Below are positions 25,676 through 35,466 of a stretch of 64,000 nt of DNA, piece after piece. The DNA is taken from the NCBI GenBank assembly GCA_039818985.1, contig JBCBSU010000001.1:2258367-2322366 (forward strand), written 5' to 3'. A program made the position numbers and the translations under genes. The DNA is from Pseudomonadota bacterium. Lineage in GTDB: Bacteria; Pseudomonadota; Alphaproteobacteria; Sphingomonadales; Sphingomonadaceae. The notes beneath the pieces were generated by a model. It did not search any database, was not told where the DNA came from, and saw only the letters and a program-made list of their open reading frames with translations. Positions within the stretch are counted from its first letter, which is position 1; every line of letters starts with the position of its first letter.

Positions 25676-26550
25676 AGCCCTGCATTCTCATAGGGTATAT
25701 CCGGGACCGGCTGCGGCTCGGGCAGTGGTTCCTGTGCCGACTGGATGGCACCCAGATTGAGCAGCACCAGCAACAGCACGCCGAGGCCAACGCGATAGAT
25801 CACGAACACCATCATCGAGGCGCGTTTGAGAAACTGCATGAGAAACGCCATGGTGGCGAAGGCGGCAATAAAGGTCAGACCGCCGACGATCAGCGCCTCG
25901 GTGACCAGACCGCCGCCGACCTCGATGATATCGGGTACGATCAGCACCCCGGCACCGGCTACTGCAGGGATCGACAGCAGAAAGGAGAAGCGTGCCGCCT
26001 CGACCCGGCCAAAGCCGAGAAAGCGCGCCGTCGTCATGGTGACGCCCGAGCGGCTGGTGCCCGGGATCAGCGCCAGCGCCTGGGCCAGACCGACAATGAT
26101 GCCATCGCGCAGCGTCATATCCTCATAGGTTTTGGTGGACGCGCCATAGCGATCCGCCAGCCCCAGCAAAATGCCATAGACAATCAGGTTGATCGCGATC
26201 AGCTCGGCAAAGCGAAAACCTTCAAGATAGTCGCCCATCTTGAGGAACAGGCCAAAAGCGGCCGCCGGGATAGTGCCGATAACGATCCACCAGAACAGCC
26301 GCCGCTCGGCGGGTGCCTCGCCGATACCGATAGTAGCAAAGCCGCCGCGTACCAGCCCCCAGCTGTCACGAAAGAAATAGGCGATGATCGCCAGCAATGA
26401 ACCGACATGCGCGGCAACATCGATTAGCGGCCCCTGATCGGCATAGTCGGTGGCATATTGGATGAGGATCAAATGGCCCGAGGAGGAGATCGGCAAAAAC
26501 TCGCTGATGCCCTGAACTATGGCGATGATCAGCATCTGCAGAAATGACAT
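25672..26550 (-). CDS. uppP: Undecaprenyl-diphosphatase UppP (BacA)
   Basis: This integral membrane enzyme is 292 residues from ATG 26550 (aaggg upstream). It carries the two family motifs: GISEFLPISSSGH (14-26) and PGTSRSGVTMTTAR. It recycles undecaprenyl diphosphate for cell-wall synthesis, and overexpression gives bacitracin resistance. The reading frame is open for 83 codons further upstream, but that part is not UppP-like. The C-terminus has a Pro/Glu-rich extension (PLPEPQPVPDIP). Confidence 0.95.
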   Translation of the reverse strand: MSFLQMLIIAIVQGISEFLPISSSGHLILIQYATDYADQGPLIDVAAHVGSLLAIIAYFFRDSWGLVRGGFATIGIGEAPAERRLFWWIVIGTIPAAAFGLFLKMGDYLEGFRFAELIAINLIVYGILLGLADRYGASTKTYEDMTLRDGIIVGLAQALALIPGTSRSGVTMTTARFLGFGRVEAARFSFLLSIPAVAGAGVLIVPDIIEVGGGLVTEALIVGGLTFIAAFATMAFLMQFLKRASMMVFVIYRVGLGVLLLVLLNLGAIQSAQEPLPEPQPVPDIPYENAGL

Positions 26551-26864
26551 GTCCACCCTTTCGCACCAGACCTCTCGCACCGGGCCCGTTCGCAGAGCCA
26601 GTAGCGGCCAGAGGCAGGAAAGTCGCGCAGAAATATATAGCCGAATCGGTCCTTTATGATCGATTCGGCTATATTTGGCTCTAAAGGTACCAATATGCAC
26701 GATGATATTATGGCAGTAATACTGTCCTATATGACAGTTTTTGCGTGACTCTTGCGCTGCCTGAGTATAAACAGTGCACCTATCAGGCGTTCGCCGCAAT
26801 ATTTTTGCGTACCGCGTCGCCTCCCCAATTTTGCTCCGTTCTTGTGAAGGAATGACCTGACGCC

Positions 26865-28364
26865 ATGTCCAAGCCTGTTACCGACCCCATGCTGCGCCCA
26901 ATGCTACGCTTTGTCGACACCGAACAGGCCTATCCGGAAAAGCGCGACGCAAAACTTCGGACCGAGGATTTCCGCGAGATTGCCGATCGTTATGCCGAAG
27001 ATGCGGCAAAAGAGCAGTCGGCGCGTTGCTCGCAATGCGGTGTGCCCTATTGCTCGGTGCATTGCCCGCTGCACAACCATATCCCCGACTGGCTGCGCCT
27101 CACCGCCGAAGGGCGGTTGCGCGAGGCCTATGAACTGTCCAATGCAACCTCGACCATGCCCGAAATCTGCGGTCGCATCTGCCCGCAGGACCGGCTGTGT
27201 GAGGGCAATTGCGTCATCGAATTTTCCGGCCATGATGCGGTCACCATCGGCTCGGTGGAGAAATATATCACCGACACCGCCTGGGCTGAAGGCTGGGTCG
27301 AGCCGGTGTCGGTCGGCCCCGAAAAGGGCCAGTCGGTCGGCATTATCGGCGCCGGCCCCGCCGGCCTCGCCACCGCAGAATATCTGCGCATGGGTGGCTA
27401 TGAAGTGCATGTCTATGACCGGCATGACCGTGCTGGTGGGCTGCTCACCTATGGTATTCCCGGCTTCAAGCTGGAAAAGCCGGTAGTGATGCGCCGCATC
27501 GAGCGACTGAAAGACGCCGACATTCATATTCACCACAATTTCAGCGTCGGCGAAGATGCAACGCTCGAAGAATTGCGGCAGAAGCATGATGCGATCCTGA
27601 TCGCCACCGGTGTCTACAAAGCCCGCGACCTGCGGCTGCCTGGCTCGGTGCTGGGCGGCGTCCATCCGGCGCTCGACTATCTCATCGCCTCCAACCGCAA
27701 GGGCATGGGCGATGATGTGCCCGCTTTTGATGACGGCACGCTCGATGCCAAGGGCAAGCACGTCGTTGTCGTTGGCGGCGGCGACACCGCCATGGACTGT
27801 GTCCGCACCGCGGTGCGTCAGGGTGCCAAGTCGGTCAAATGCCTGTATCGCCGCGACCGCGACAATATGCCCGGTTCGCAGCGCGAGGTCGCCAATGCCG
27901 AAGAGGAAGGCGTGGAGTTTGCCTGGCTCAGCACCCCTGCCGAACTGATCGGCAAAAAGGGCAATGGCGGTGTGGTCAGCGCCGTGCGGGTTGAGCGGAT
28001 GCGCCTCGGCCAACCTGACTTTTCCGGCCGCCGCAGCCCCGAGCCGGTGCCCGACAGCGAATATGAGATCAAGGCGGACATGGTGATCAAGGCGCTCGGC
28101 TTCGAACCGGAAGAGCTGCCCAAAATGTTCGATGCGCCCGAGCTGGGCGTCACCCGCTGGGGCACGCTGCGCGTCGATCACAAGACCATGATGACCAATC
28201 TCGACGGGGTATTCGCCGCAGGCGATATTGTGCGCGGTGCCTCGCTCGTCGTATGGGCAATACGCGATGGTCGCGATGTTGCCGAACATATGCATGCATT
28301 TCTCAAGGCAAAGGCGCGCGCCATCGGCACCGACAAACCTCAGTTGCAAAAGGATGCCGCATGA
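26865..28364 (+). CDS. gltD: Glutamate synthase (NADPH) small subunit
   Basis: This 499-residue flavoprotein passes electrons from NADPH to the large subunit. Fe-S ligands lie in ARCSQCGVPYCSVHCPLHN and ICGRICPQDRLCEGNC. The FAD site is GIIGAGPAGLATAEYL near 160, and the NADPH site is HVVVVGGGDTAMDC near 300, ending with the AAGDIVRGASLVVWAI motif. The stop overlaps the next start (ATGA). Here gltD is the first gene of the operon, whereas gltB-gltD is the common order. Confidence 0.96.
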   Translation: MSKPVTDPMLRPMLRFVDTEQAYPEKRDAKLRTEDFREIADRYAEDAAKEQSARCSQCGVPYCSVHCPLHNHIPDWLRLTAEGRLREAYELSNATSTMPEICGRICPQDRLCEGNCVIEFSGHDAVTIGSVEKYITDTAWAEGWVEPVSVGPEKGQSVGIIGAGPAGLATAEYLRMGGYEVHVYDRHDRAGGLLTYGIPGFKLEKPVVMRRIERLKDADIHIHHNFSVGEDATLEELRQKHDAILIATGVYKARDLRLPGSVLGGVHPALDYLIASNRKGMGDDVPAFDDGTLDAKGKHVVVVGGGDTAMDCVRTAVRQGAKSVKCLYRRDRDNMPGSQREVANAEEEGVEFAWLSTPAELIGKKGNGGVVSAVRVERMRLGQPDFSGRRSPEPVPDSEYEIKADMVIKALGFEPEELPKMFDAPELGVTRWGTLRVDHKTMMTNLDGVFAAGDIVRGASLVVWAIRDGRDVAEHMHAFLKAKARAIGTDKPQLQKDAA

Positions 28365-29137
28365 TCTCCAGTCTTTTTCTCCCGGCAGCGATAGTCGTTC
28401 TGTCCGCCCAGGCCAATGCCCCGATCACAAGCGATCGGAAATCCGACGAAGTGGCAGAGGCCGCTGCCGCAGCGCCGGAAGCGACGCCTGCGGTGCTGCA
28501 AAAATCCCGGCAATTGGCGCTGCTGGTCGCACCCATCGACATGATCATCGAAGCCAATGCCGAAAACACCCGCAAGAGCATGGCCACCATGGCCGAGACC
28601 GACAGCACGCTGAAGGTCCTGCTCTCCACCTATCCCGGCATCGACGAAGCGATGTACAATGCGCTTATCCCGATCGTCGACCAGGCGCTGATCGCACGGC
28701 ATGACGACCTTGTTAGCCGGGTCAGCGCAATCTATGTCAAAACATTCACCGAAGCCGAACTCGACAAGATCCTTGAGACTTATGACAGCGATCTCGGACG
28801 AAAGATCGTCGCGCTCGAATATGGCTCGGTCGACCCCATGGCGCTGTTCGACGAAGAGGATGACAGTGGAGATGTGCCCCAGATCAGCGAGGACAAGGCG
28901 ATGTCCGAGCTCAACGCGACAAGCCTGAAAATCTTTTCCGGGCTGACACTGGAAGAGCGCCGCCAGGTGATTGCTTTCAACCTCACTCCCGCGGGTCAGA
29001 AATTCTCAAAGGCATCAATGGAGGTGGCCAGGGAAACCATAGACTGGACCAACACGCTGGTTGCAGAGACTGCGCCCACCACCAATGCCGCCATCGAACA
29101 GGCAGTGATCAAGTTCATCGAGGAGTTCGATGGATAA
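28361..29137 (+). CDS. Exported DUF2059-type protein, copy 1
   Basis: This protein is 258 residues from ATG 28361 inside the gltD stop. The N-terminus is hydrophobic (ISSLFLPAAIVVLSAQANA), suggesting export. A DUF2059-like segment, VKTFTEAELDKILETYDSDL, lies near 125, and a second helical part is ISEDKAMSELNATSLKIFSG. The biochemical role of DUF2059 is unknown. Coupling to gltD implies coexpression with glutamate synthase. Confidence 0.75.
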   Translation: MISSLFLPAAIVVLSAQANAPITSDRKSDEVAEAAAAAPEATPAVLQKSRQLALLVAPIDMIIEANAENTRKSMATMAETDSTLKVLLSTYPGIDEAMYNALIPIVDQALIARHDDLVSRVSAIYVKTFTEAELDKILETYDSDLGRKIVALEYGSVDPMALFDEEDDSGDVPQISEDKAMSELNATSLKIFSGLTLEERRQVIAFNLTPAGQKFSKASMEVARETIDWTNTLVAETAPTTNAAIEQAVIKFIEEFDG

Positions 29138-29185
29138 TTCCCTCCTGGACAGGACAAAGCACGCGAACAGCAGAAGGACGACCGC

Positions 29186-30031
29186 ATGATCCGCGCATTT
29201 ATCTACCCTGCCACCGCCATCGCCATGGTCGTCGCAGCACCGGCACAGGCCATAGCCGCGCAAGACGACACAGAAACCACAGAGGCGGTGAGCAAGGAGC
29301 AGGAAGAACTCGATAAATTTCTGGAATTGTTCCAAATCGACGATGATGGCGAGCCCATAGCGCCCGAGCAACTGGCCAAAGGCGAAGATGTCGCGGCCAG
29401 ATTGTTGCCCGATGGCAGCTATCGCAGGGTCATGGCCGATACCATGGGCAATATCGTGGAACCGATGCTGGGCTCTATCGACAGAATGCCGCTGTCCACC
29501 ATCACCACATTTGCCGGCATCCCCGAAGATGAAATATCTCCCCCGGACGATGCCACGCTCCGCGATCTGATGGAGATTGTCGATCCGCATTATGAAGAGC
29601 GCCAACAGGTGATGGTCAAAGCGGTTTTTGACATCATGATCGAGCTTTCGGACGAGCTCGAGCCGGCGATACGCCAGGGTCTGGCCAAAGCCTATGCACG
29701 GCGTTTTACCGCCGCCGAACTGGATGACATTTCCGCCTTTCTCTCCACCGATACCGGCACCAAATTCGGCTCGGAAAGCTTTGCCGTCTATTCCAGCCGT
29801 GAGGTTATTGGCGCGACCATGGAAATGATGCCGCTGTTCCTTGAGCGTTTCATGGGCGAGTTGCAAAATCCGGAAGAACTGATGGGCGACATCCCGCCAC
29901 AGCGCAGCTTGGATGAACTGTCCGATGAAGAGCGGAAGAAACTGGCGGAATTGCTCGGCGTCCCGGTCGATGATCTTGGCCGGAGCCCCGCAATAGAAGA
30001 GTCCTATGAATATGAGGAAGACGCCTCTTGA
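29186..30031 (+). CDS. Exported DUF2059-type protein, copy 2
   Basis: This 281-residue protein has a signal peptide (MVVAAPAQAIAA) and the DUF2059-like motif ARRFTAAELDDISAFLSTDT near 171. The C-terminus is acidic (ESYEYEEDAS). It is a distant paralogue of copy 1, 48 bp upstream. Its TGA overlaps the TTG start of gltB (TTGA). No enzymatic motif is visible. Confidence 0.74.
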   Translation: MIRAFIYPATAIAMVVAAPAQAIAAQDDTETTEAVSKEQEELDKFLELFQIDDDGEPIAPEQLAKGEDVAARLLPDGSYRRVMADTMGNIVEPMLGSIDRMPLSTITTFAGIPEDEISPPDDATLRDLMEIVDPHYEERQQVMVKAVFDIMIELSDELEPAIRQGLAKAYARRFTAAELDDISAFLSTDTGTKFGSESFAVYSSREVIGATMEMMPLFLERFMGELQNPEELMGDIPPQRSLDELSDEERKKLAELLGVPVDDLGRSPAIEESYEYEEDAS

Positions 30032-33000
30032 CCAAGTCTGGTGCCACCTTTGCTACCCCCGAACATGCCCGTCTGGCGCGTGAGGGAATGTACCATCCCG
30101 AGGCCGAGCGCGATGCCTGTGGCGTCGGGCTGGTCGCGGCATGCGATGGCCAGCCGTCGCGGCGGGTGGTAGAGGCGGCGATCGATGCGCTGAAATCGGT
30201 GTGGCATCGCGGCGCGGTGGATGCCGATGGCATGACCGGCGATGGCGCGGGTATCCATGTCGATCTGCCAGTGCGCTTTTTCGATGATGCCATTGCGGAT
30301 AGCGGCCACAAGGTGCTGCCCAATACGCTCGCCGTTGGCATGGTGTTCCTGCCACGCACCGACCTCAATGCACAGGAAACCTGCCGCACTATTGTCGAGG
30401 CGGAGATTATCGACGCGGGTTACACCATCTATGGCTGGCGGCAAGTGCCGATCGACGTTTCGGTCATCGGCCAGAAGGCGCATATCACCCGGCCCGAAAT
30501 CGAGCAGATCATGATCGCCGGGCCGATGCCCGATGACGAAAGCCATGACGAGTTCGAAAAGCGGCTCTATCTGGTACGGCGGCGGATCGAGAAAAAGGTG
30601 ATCGCGGCGCAGATCAACGACTTTTACATATGCAGCCTGTCCTGCCGCTCGATTATCTATAAAGGCCTGTTCCTCGCCGAGAGCCTGTCAGTCTTCTATC
30701 CCGATCTGATGGATGAGCGGTTTGAGAGCCGCCTCGCCATCTTCCACCAGCGCTATTCGACCAACACCTTTCCGCAATGGTGGCTGGCCCAGCCCTTCCG
30801 CACATTGGCGCATAATGGCGAAATCAACACTATACGCGGCAACAAGAACTGGATGAAGAGCCATGAGATCAAGATGGCCAGCCTGGCTTTCGGCGCCGAA
30901 TCCGAGGACATAAAACCGGTAATTCCTGCCGGCGCTTCGGATACTGCGGCGCTCGATACCGTGTTCGAGACTATCTGCCGCTCTGGCCGTGAGGCGCCAA
31001 CGGCCAAGATCATGCTGATCCCCGAGGCATGGCAGGCCTCTGCCGGTGATGGCGCCAGCGACATTCCGGAAAACCATCGCGCCATGTATCAATATATGGC
31101 CAGCGTGATGGAGCCATGGGACGGCCCGGCGGCGCTGGCAATGACTGATGGCAAATGGGCGGTGGCTGGCGTCGACCGCAATGCACTGCGACCGCTGCGC
31201 TATTCGCGCACCAGCGACGGGTTGCTGATCATCGGTTCGGAAACCGGCATGGTTGTGGTGCCGGAAAACACGATTGTCGAAAAGGGCGCGCTTGGCCCCG
31301 GCCAGATGGTCGCGGTCGATCTCGAACAGGGGGCGATTTACGATGACCGCGCGATCAAGGACCGGATCGCGGCAGAACAGCCCTATGAGGATCTTGTCGA
31401 GGGTTTTCGCACTGTCGACGATCTGCCCGATGCCGGTCAGCTGGACGATGATATCCGCAGCCTGCCATGGAACCGCGCCGAGCTGACCCGGCGACAGGTG
31501 GCCGCCGGCATGACGCTGGAGGATATGGAAATGATCCTCTCACCCATGGCCGAAAGCGGTAAGGAAGCCATTGGTTCGATGGGCGATGACACCCCGCTCG
31601 CGGTGGTCAGCGACAAGCCGCGATCGATCAGCCAGTTTTTCCGCCAGAATTTCAGCCAGGTCACCAACCCGCCGATCGATTCCCTGCGCGAACGGCATGT
31701 GATGAGCCTGAAGACTCGGTTCTCCAACCTTGCCAATATTCTCGAGCAGGACAGCCAGAATGACGATGTGCTGGTGCTCGATTCTCCAGTGCTGTGCAAT
31801 CGCGACTGGTTTCGGCTGAAGCACGCATTTGGATCGCAAAGCGCCGAAATCACCTGCACCTTCCCTGCCAATGGCGATGTTCAGGCGATGCGCGCCGCCA
31901 TTAGCCGCATCCGCAAGGAATCAGAACAGGCGGTGCGCGAGGGCAAGACCGAGATATTCCTGACCGATGATGCCATTGGCGAAGACATGGTGGCGATGAG
32001 CATGATCCTCGCTACTGCGGCAGTCCACACCCATTTGGTGCGACGCGGCCTGCGCTCCTTTGCCTCGGTCAATGTCCGCTCGGCCGAAGCGCTGACAACC
32101 CATGACCATGCGGTGCTGGTCGGTGTCGGCGCCACCACGGTCAACGCCTATCTCGCCGAGGCGGGGATTGCCGACCGTCATGCCCGCGGTCTCTACCCCG
32201 ATTTTAGCCTGGAACAATGCATCGCCAACTATCGCAAGGCGATTGACGACGGCCTGCTCAAGATCATGGCCAAGATGGGAATTTCCGTCATCTCAAGCTA
32301 TCGCGGCGGCTATAATTTCGAGGCGGTCGGCATCAGCCGTGCACTGGTCAATGACCTGTTCCCCGGCATGCCCAGCAAGATTTCCGGCGAGGGCTATGCC
32401 TCGCTGCATCTCAATGCGGTATTGCGCCACCGGGCCGCATTTGATGCGCTGGTATCGCAGTTGCCGATAGGCGGCTTTTACAAGCAGCGCGCCGGCGGCG
32501 AGACCCATGCCTATTCGGCGCAGCTGATGCATCTGCTGCAAAGCGCGGTCGCTGGCGACAGCTATTCCACCTATTTGCGCTTTTCCGAAGGGGTGAAGGC
32601 ATTGCCTCCGGTATCACTGCGTGACCTGATGGAGTTCAATTACGCATCGGCGCCGATACCACTCGACGAGGTCGAAGCCACAACCGAGATCCGCAAGCGC
32701 TTCATCACCCCCGGCATGTCGCTGGGGGCATTGTCACCCGAAGCGCATGAGACTCTGGCGATTGCAATGAACCGCATCGGCGCGCGGTCGGTTTCGGGCG
32801 AAGGCGGCGAGTCCAGGGAGCGCTATCAGCCCTATCCCGATGGCGACAATGCCAACAGCCCGATAAAGCAGGTAGCCTCGGGTCGGTTCGGCGTTACGGC
32901 GGAATATCTCGGTGCCTGTGAGGAGATCGAGATCAAGGTCGCCCAGGGGGCCAAGCCCGGTGAAGGCGGCCAGCTGCCCGGCTTCAAGGTCAGCGAATTT

Positions 33001-34590
33001 ATCGCCAAGCTGCGCCATTCGACCCCCGGCGTTACCCTGATCAGTCCGCCGCCGCATCATGATATCTATTCGATCGAGGATCTGGCCCAGCTGATTTATG
33101 ACCTGAAACAGATCAACCCAGATGCCCGGGTCTGCGTCAAGCTGGTGTCCTCGGCGGGCATTGGCACCATAGCCGCCGGGGTGGCGAAAGCCCATGCCGA
33201 TGTCATCCTGGTCTCGGGCCATAGCGGCGGCACCGGCGCCAGCCCGCAGACCAGCATCAAAAATGCTGGCACACCCTGGGAAATGGGGCTGAGCGAGGCC
33301 AATCAGGTGCTTACGCTCAACAATCTGCGTTACCGGGTGAAGCTGCGCACCGATGGCGGGCTGAAAACCGGCCGCGATATCGTTATCGCTGCTATCCTGG
33401 GTGCCGAGGAATATGGCATCGGCACGCTCAGCCTGGTCGCCATGGGCTGCATCATGGTGCGTCAGTGCCACAGCAACACCTGTCCCGTCGGCGTGTGTGT
33501 TCAGGATGAACGACTGCGCGAGAAATTCACCGGCACACCGGAAAAGGTAATCAACCTGATGACCTTTATCGCCGAGGAGGTACGCGAAATACTGGCGCGT
33601 CTCGGTTATCGCACATTGGACGAGATTGTCGGACGCACCGAATTGCTACGTCAGGTCAGCCGTGGTGCCGAGCATCTCGACGACCTCGATCTCAACCCGA
33701 TCCTCGCCAAGGTCGATGCCCCTGATACCCAGCGGCGTTTCTCACTGGACACCCATCGCAATCCGGTTCCTGACAGCCTTGACGCACAGATTATCCGCGA
33801 TGCCGCGCCTGTCTTCGAGCGGCGCGAGAAGATGCAGCTCACCTATAATGTGCGCAACACGCACCGCGCCGTTGGCACCCGGCTATCGGCCAAAATCACC
33901 AGGGCCTATGGCATGAAGGCATTGGCCCATGGCCATGTCCATGTCCGGCTGCGCGGCAGCGCCGGCCAGTCGCTGGGGGCGTTTCTGTGCCAGGGCATCC
34001 GGCTGGAGATATTCGGCGATGCCAATGACTATGTCGGCAAGGGCCTTTGCGGCGGCATTATCAGCATCCGCCCGACCGTCAGCTCACCGCTGGTGACGGC
34101 AGACAATGTCATTCTGGGGAATACGGTGCTTTATGGCGCCACTTCGGGCTATCTCTTCGCCGCAGGCCGGGCCGGTGAGCGCTTCGCCGTCCGCAATAGC
34201 GGCGCGCATGTGGTGATTGAGGGTGTCGGCGCCAATGCCTGTGAATATATGACCGGCGGCATGGCTGTCATCCTTGGCGATATCGGCCATAATTTCGGTG
34301 CCGGGATGACCGGCGGCATGGCCTTTGTCCTCGACCGCGAGGAGAGCTTTGCCCGTCATGCCAATCCGGAATCGATTCTGTGGCAGCGTCTCGCCAGTAC
34401 CCATTGGGAAAAGGAGCTGAAGGGCCTTGTTGCGCAGCATGTCCGCATGACTGGCAGCAAATGGGCTGAGGAAGTCCTGGCCAATTGGGATCTCTATCGC
34501 GGCATGTTCTGGCAGGTCTGCCCCAAGGAGATGGTTGAGCGCCTGACACATCCGCTGAACGACGAAAATGAGGCCGTCGCGGCAGAATGA
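30028..34590 (+). CDS. gltB: Glutamate synthase (NADPH) large subunit
   Basis: This 1520-residue protein makes two glutamates from glutamine and 2-oxoglutarate. The class II amidotransferase nucleophile should be Cys31 in ERDACGVGLV, exposed by removal of about 30 residues. The FMN domain has KPGEGGQLPGFKVSEFIA, and the 3Fe-4S ligands are in CIMVRQCHSNTCPVGVC near 1140. The C-terminal GXGXG beta-helix domain has VIEGVGANACEYMTGGMAVI. TTG at 30028 is preferred because it is coupled to the preceding stop. Confidence 0.97.
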   Translation: MTKSGATFATPEHARLAREGMYHPEAERDACGVGLVAACDGQPSRRVVEAAIDALKSVWHRGAVDADGMTGDGAGIHVDLPVRFFDDAIADSGHKVLPNTLAVGMVFLPRTDLNAQETCRTIVEAEIIDAGYTIYGWRQVPIDVSVIGQKAHITRPEIEQIMIAGPMPDDESHDEFEKRLYLVRRRIEKKVIAAQINDFYICSLSCRSIIYKGLFLAESLSVFYPDLMDERFESRLAIFHQRYSTNTFPQWWLAQPFRTLAHNGEINTIRGNKNWMKSHEIKMASLAFGAESEDIKPVIPAGASDTAALDTVFETICRSGREAPTAKIMLIPEAWQASAGDGASDIPENHRAMYQYMASVMEPWDGPAALAMTDGKWAVAGVDRNALRPLRYSRTSDGLLIIGSETGMVVVPENTIVEKGALGPGQMVAVDLEQGAIYDDRAIKDRIAAEQPYEDLVEGFRTVDDLPDAGQLDDDIRSLPWNRAELTRRQVAAGMTLEDMEMILSPMAESGKEAIGSMGDDTPLAVVSDKPRSISQFFRQNFSQVTNPPIDSLRERHVMSLKTRFSNLANILEQDSQNDDVLVLDSPVLCNRDWFRLKHAFGSQSAEITCTFPANGDVQAMRAAISRIRKESEQAVREGKTEIFLTDDAIGEDMVAMSMILATAAVHTHLVRRGLRSFASVNVRSAEALTTHDHAVLVGVGATTVNAYLAEAGIADRHARGLYPDFSLEQCIANYRKAIDDGLLKIMAKMGISVISSYRGGYNFEAVGISRALVNDLFPGMPSKISGEGYASLHLNAVLRHRAAFDALVSQLPIGGFYKQRAGGETHAYSAQLMHLLQSAVAGDSYSTYLRFSEGVKALPPVSLRDLMEFNYASAPIPLDEVEATTEIRKRFITPGMSLGALSPEAHETLAIAMNRIGARSVSGEGGESRERYQPYPDGDNANSPIKQVASGRFGVTAEYLGACEEIEIKVAQGAKPGEGGQLPGFKVSEFIAKLRHSTPGVTLISPPPHHDIYSIEDLAQLIYDLKQINPDARVCVKLVSSAGIGTIAAGVAKAHADVILVSGHSGGTGASPQTSIKNAGTPWEMGLSEANQVLTLNNLRYRVKLRTDGGLKTGRDIVIAAILGAEEYGIGTLSLVAMGCIMVRQCHSNTCPVGVCVQDERLREKFTGTPEKVINLMTFIAEEVREILARLGYRTLDEIVGRTELLRQVSRGAEHLDDLDLNPILAKVDAPDTQRRFSLDTHRNPVPDSLDAQIIRDAAPVFERREKMQLTYNVRNTHRAVGTRLSAKITRAYGMKALAHGHVHVRLRGSAGQSLGAFLCQGIRLEIFGDANDYVGKGLCGGIISIRPTVSSPLVTADNVILGNTVLYGATSGYLFAAGRAGERFAVRNSGAHVVIEGVGANACEYMTGGMAVILGDIGHNFGAGMTGGMAFVLDREESFARHANPESILWQRLASTHWEKELKGLVAQHVRMTGSKWAEEVLANWDLYRGMFWQVCPKEMVERLTHPLNDENEAVAAE

Positions 34591-34603
34591 CTGGCTCTGG
34601 CAC

Positions 34604-34640
34604 AAAAAAGCCGGGCGGCGTGGCACACCTCCCGGCTTTT
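34604..34640. terminator. Bidirectional terminator between gltB and the OMP gene
   Basis: Arms aaaagccggg and cccggctttt pair around an interior of about 17 bases. An A-run lies on the left and a T-run on the right, so it can stop both the rightward gltB transcript and the leftward OMP transcript. Confidence 0.85.
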
Positions 34641-34659
34641 CAAAGTGTAATCTGCAGGA

Positions 34660-35184
34660 TCAGAAGTTGAGCTGCAGGCCTGTCGTCAGACGGACCGTGT
34701 CGAACGAAATCGTATCGATGCCCGCACGCAGCGACAGATTCTCGTTCAGTCCGAATTCGGCACCGGCACCGACAAGATAATCGCCATCGGTATCGTCAAT
34801 GCCGGGCACCGGAACGCCGACAAGATTGCCGACATCGAAATTGACTTCCTGGTAACCGCCGCGGACGAAGAGCTTGGTGCGATCGCCAACGCGTGCGCCA
34901 AGCCGGGCAGCGACACCATATTCACTGTCGATCGCATCGGTGCCAAGGTTGAAATTGCCTTCCAGGCCGATGAACACAACCTCACCGACAGGCACATCGA
35001 CGCCACCATAAATACCATAGATGAAGCCATCATCAGCACCGACGGGGTTGTCGCCCAGATCGTGGTAACCGACCTGTGTACCGACAAAAATTTCGGCATC
35101 GGTCCCGTCCTGCGCCATGGCCGGGGTCGCCATGGCAGCGGTTGCGAGAGCGCCTGCGAGCGCTGCATATTTGAGATTTTTCAT
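34660..35184 (-). CDS. Outer-membrane beta-barrel (porin-like) protein
   Basis: This protein is 174 residues from ATG 35184 (cgagga upstream). It has a signal peptide (LAGALATAAMATPAMAQ), alternating hydrophobic strands with Gly/Asp-rich turns, and the terminal strand RLTTGLQLNF with a C-terminal Phe, as recognised by the BAM machinery. Its size fits an eight-stranded OmpA/OmpW-like barrel. The frame is open far upstream across fzlA, but that part is antisense. Function beyond envelope structure is unknown. Confidence 0.85.
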   Translation of the reverse strand: MKNLKYAALAGALATAAMATPAMAQDGTDAEIFVGTQVGYHDLGDNPVGADDGFIYGIYGGVDVPVGEVVFIGLEGNFNLGTDAIDSEYGVAARLGARVGDRTKLFVRGGYQEVNFDVGNLVGVPVPGIDDTDGDYLVGAGAEFGLNENLSLRAGIDTISFDTVRLTTGLQLNF

Positions 35185-35466
35185 ATTATCCTCGTATATT
35201 TTCAGGTTCACGGGGTAATCCCGGCCCGATGCCTTCGTTACACAATGTAAACTAAGCCGCAGATGAACACCGAAGACAGTCTGTCGAAAGCAAAGGGTCC
35301 TTTGTCGCAGTCTGTTGCATTTCCCCTGTATATCAGCGGCGTAGCATTCAGTTTGCGCAATCATGATAGGTCCAGACGTGATATTCACCCTGCTTTCCAC
35401 TGAAAAATTAGCGGCAGTGTGTCCGCCTCTATAGACCTTGCACGGCGGCTGGGGCATGAGGCGCTT

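Noticed and set aside
26904-28349. A 481-codon frame antisense to gltD
   Set aside because: It lies exactly opposite a certain gene and has a composition typical of GC-rich antisense frames, with no family motif.
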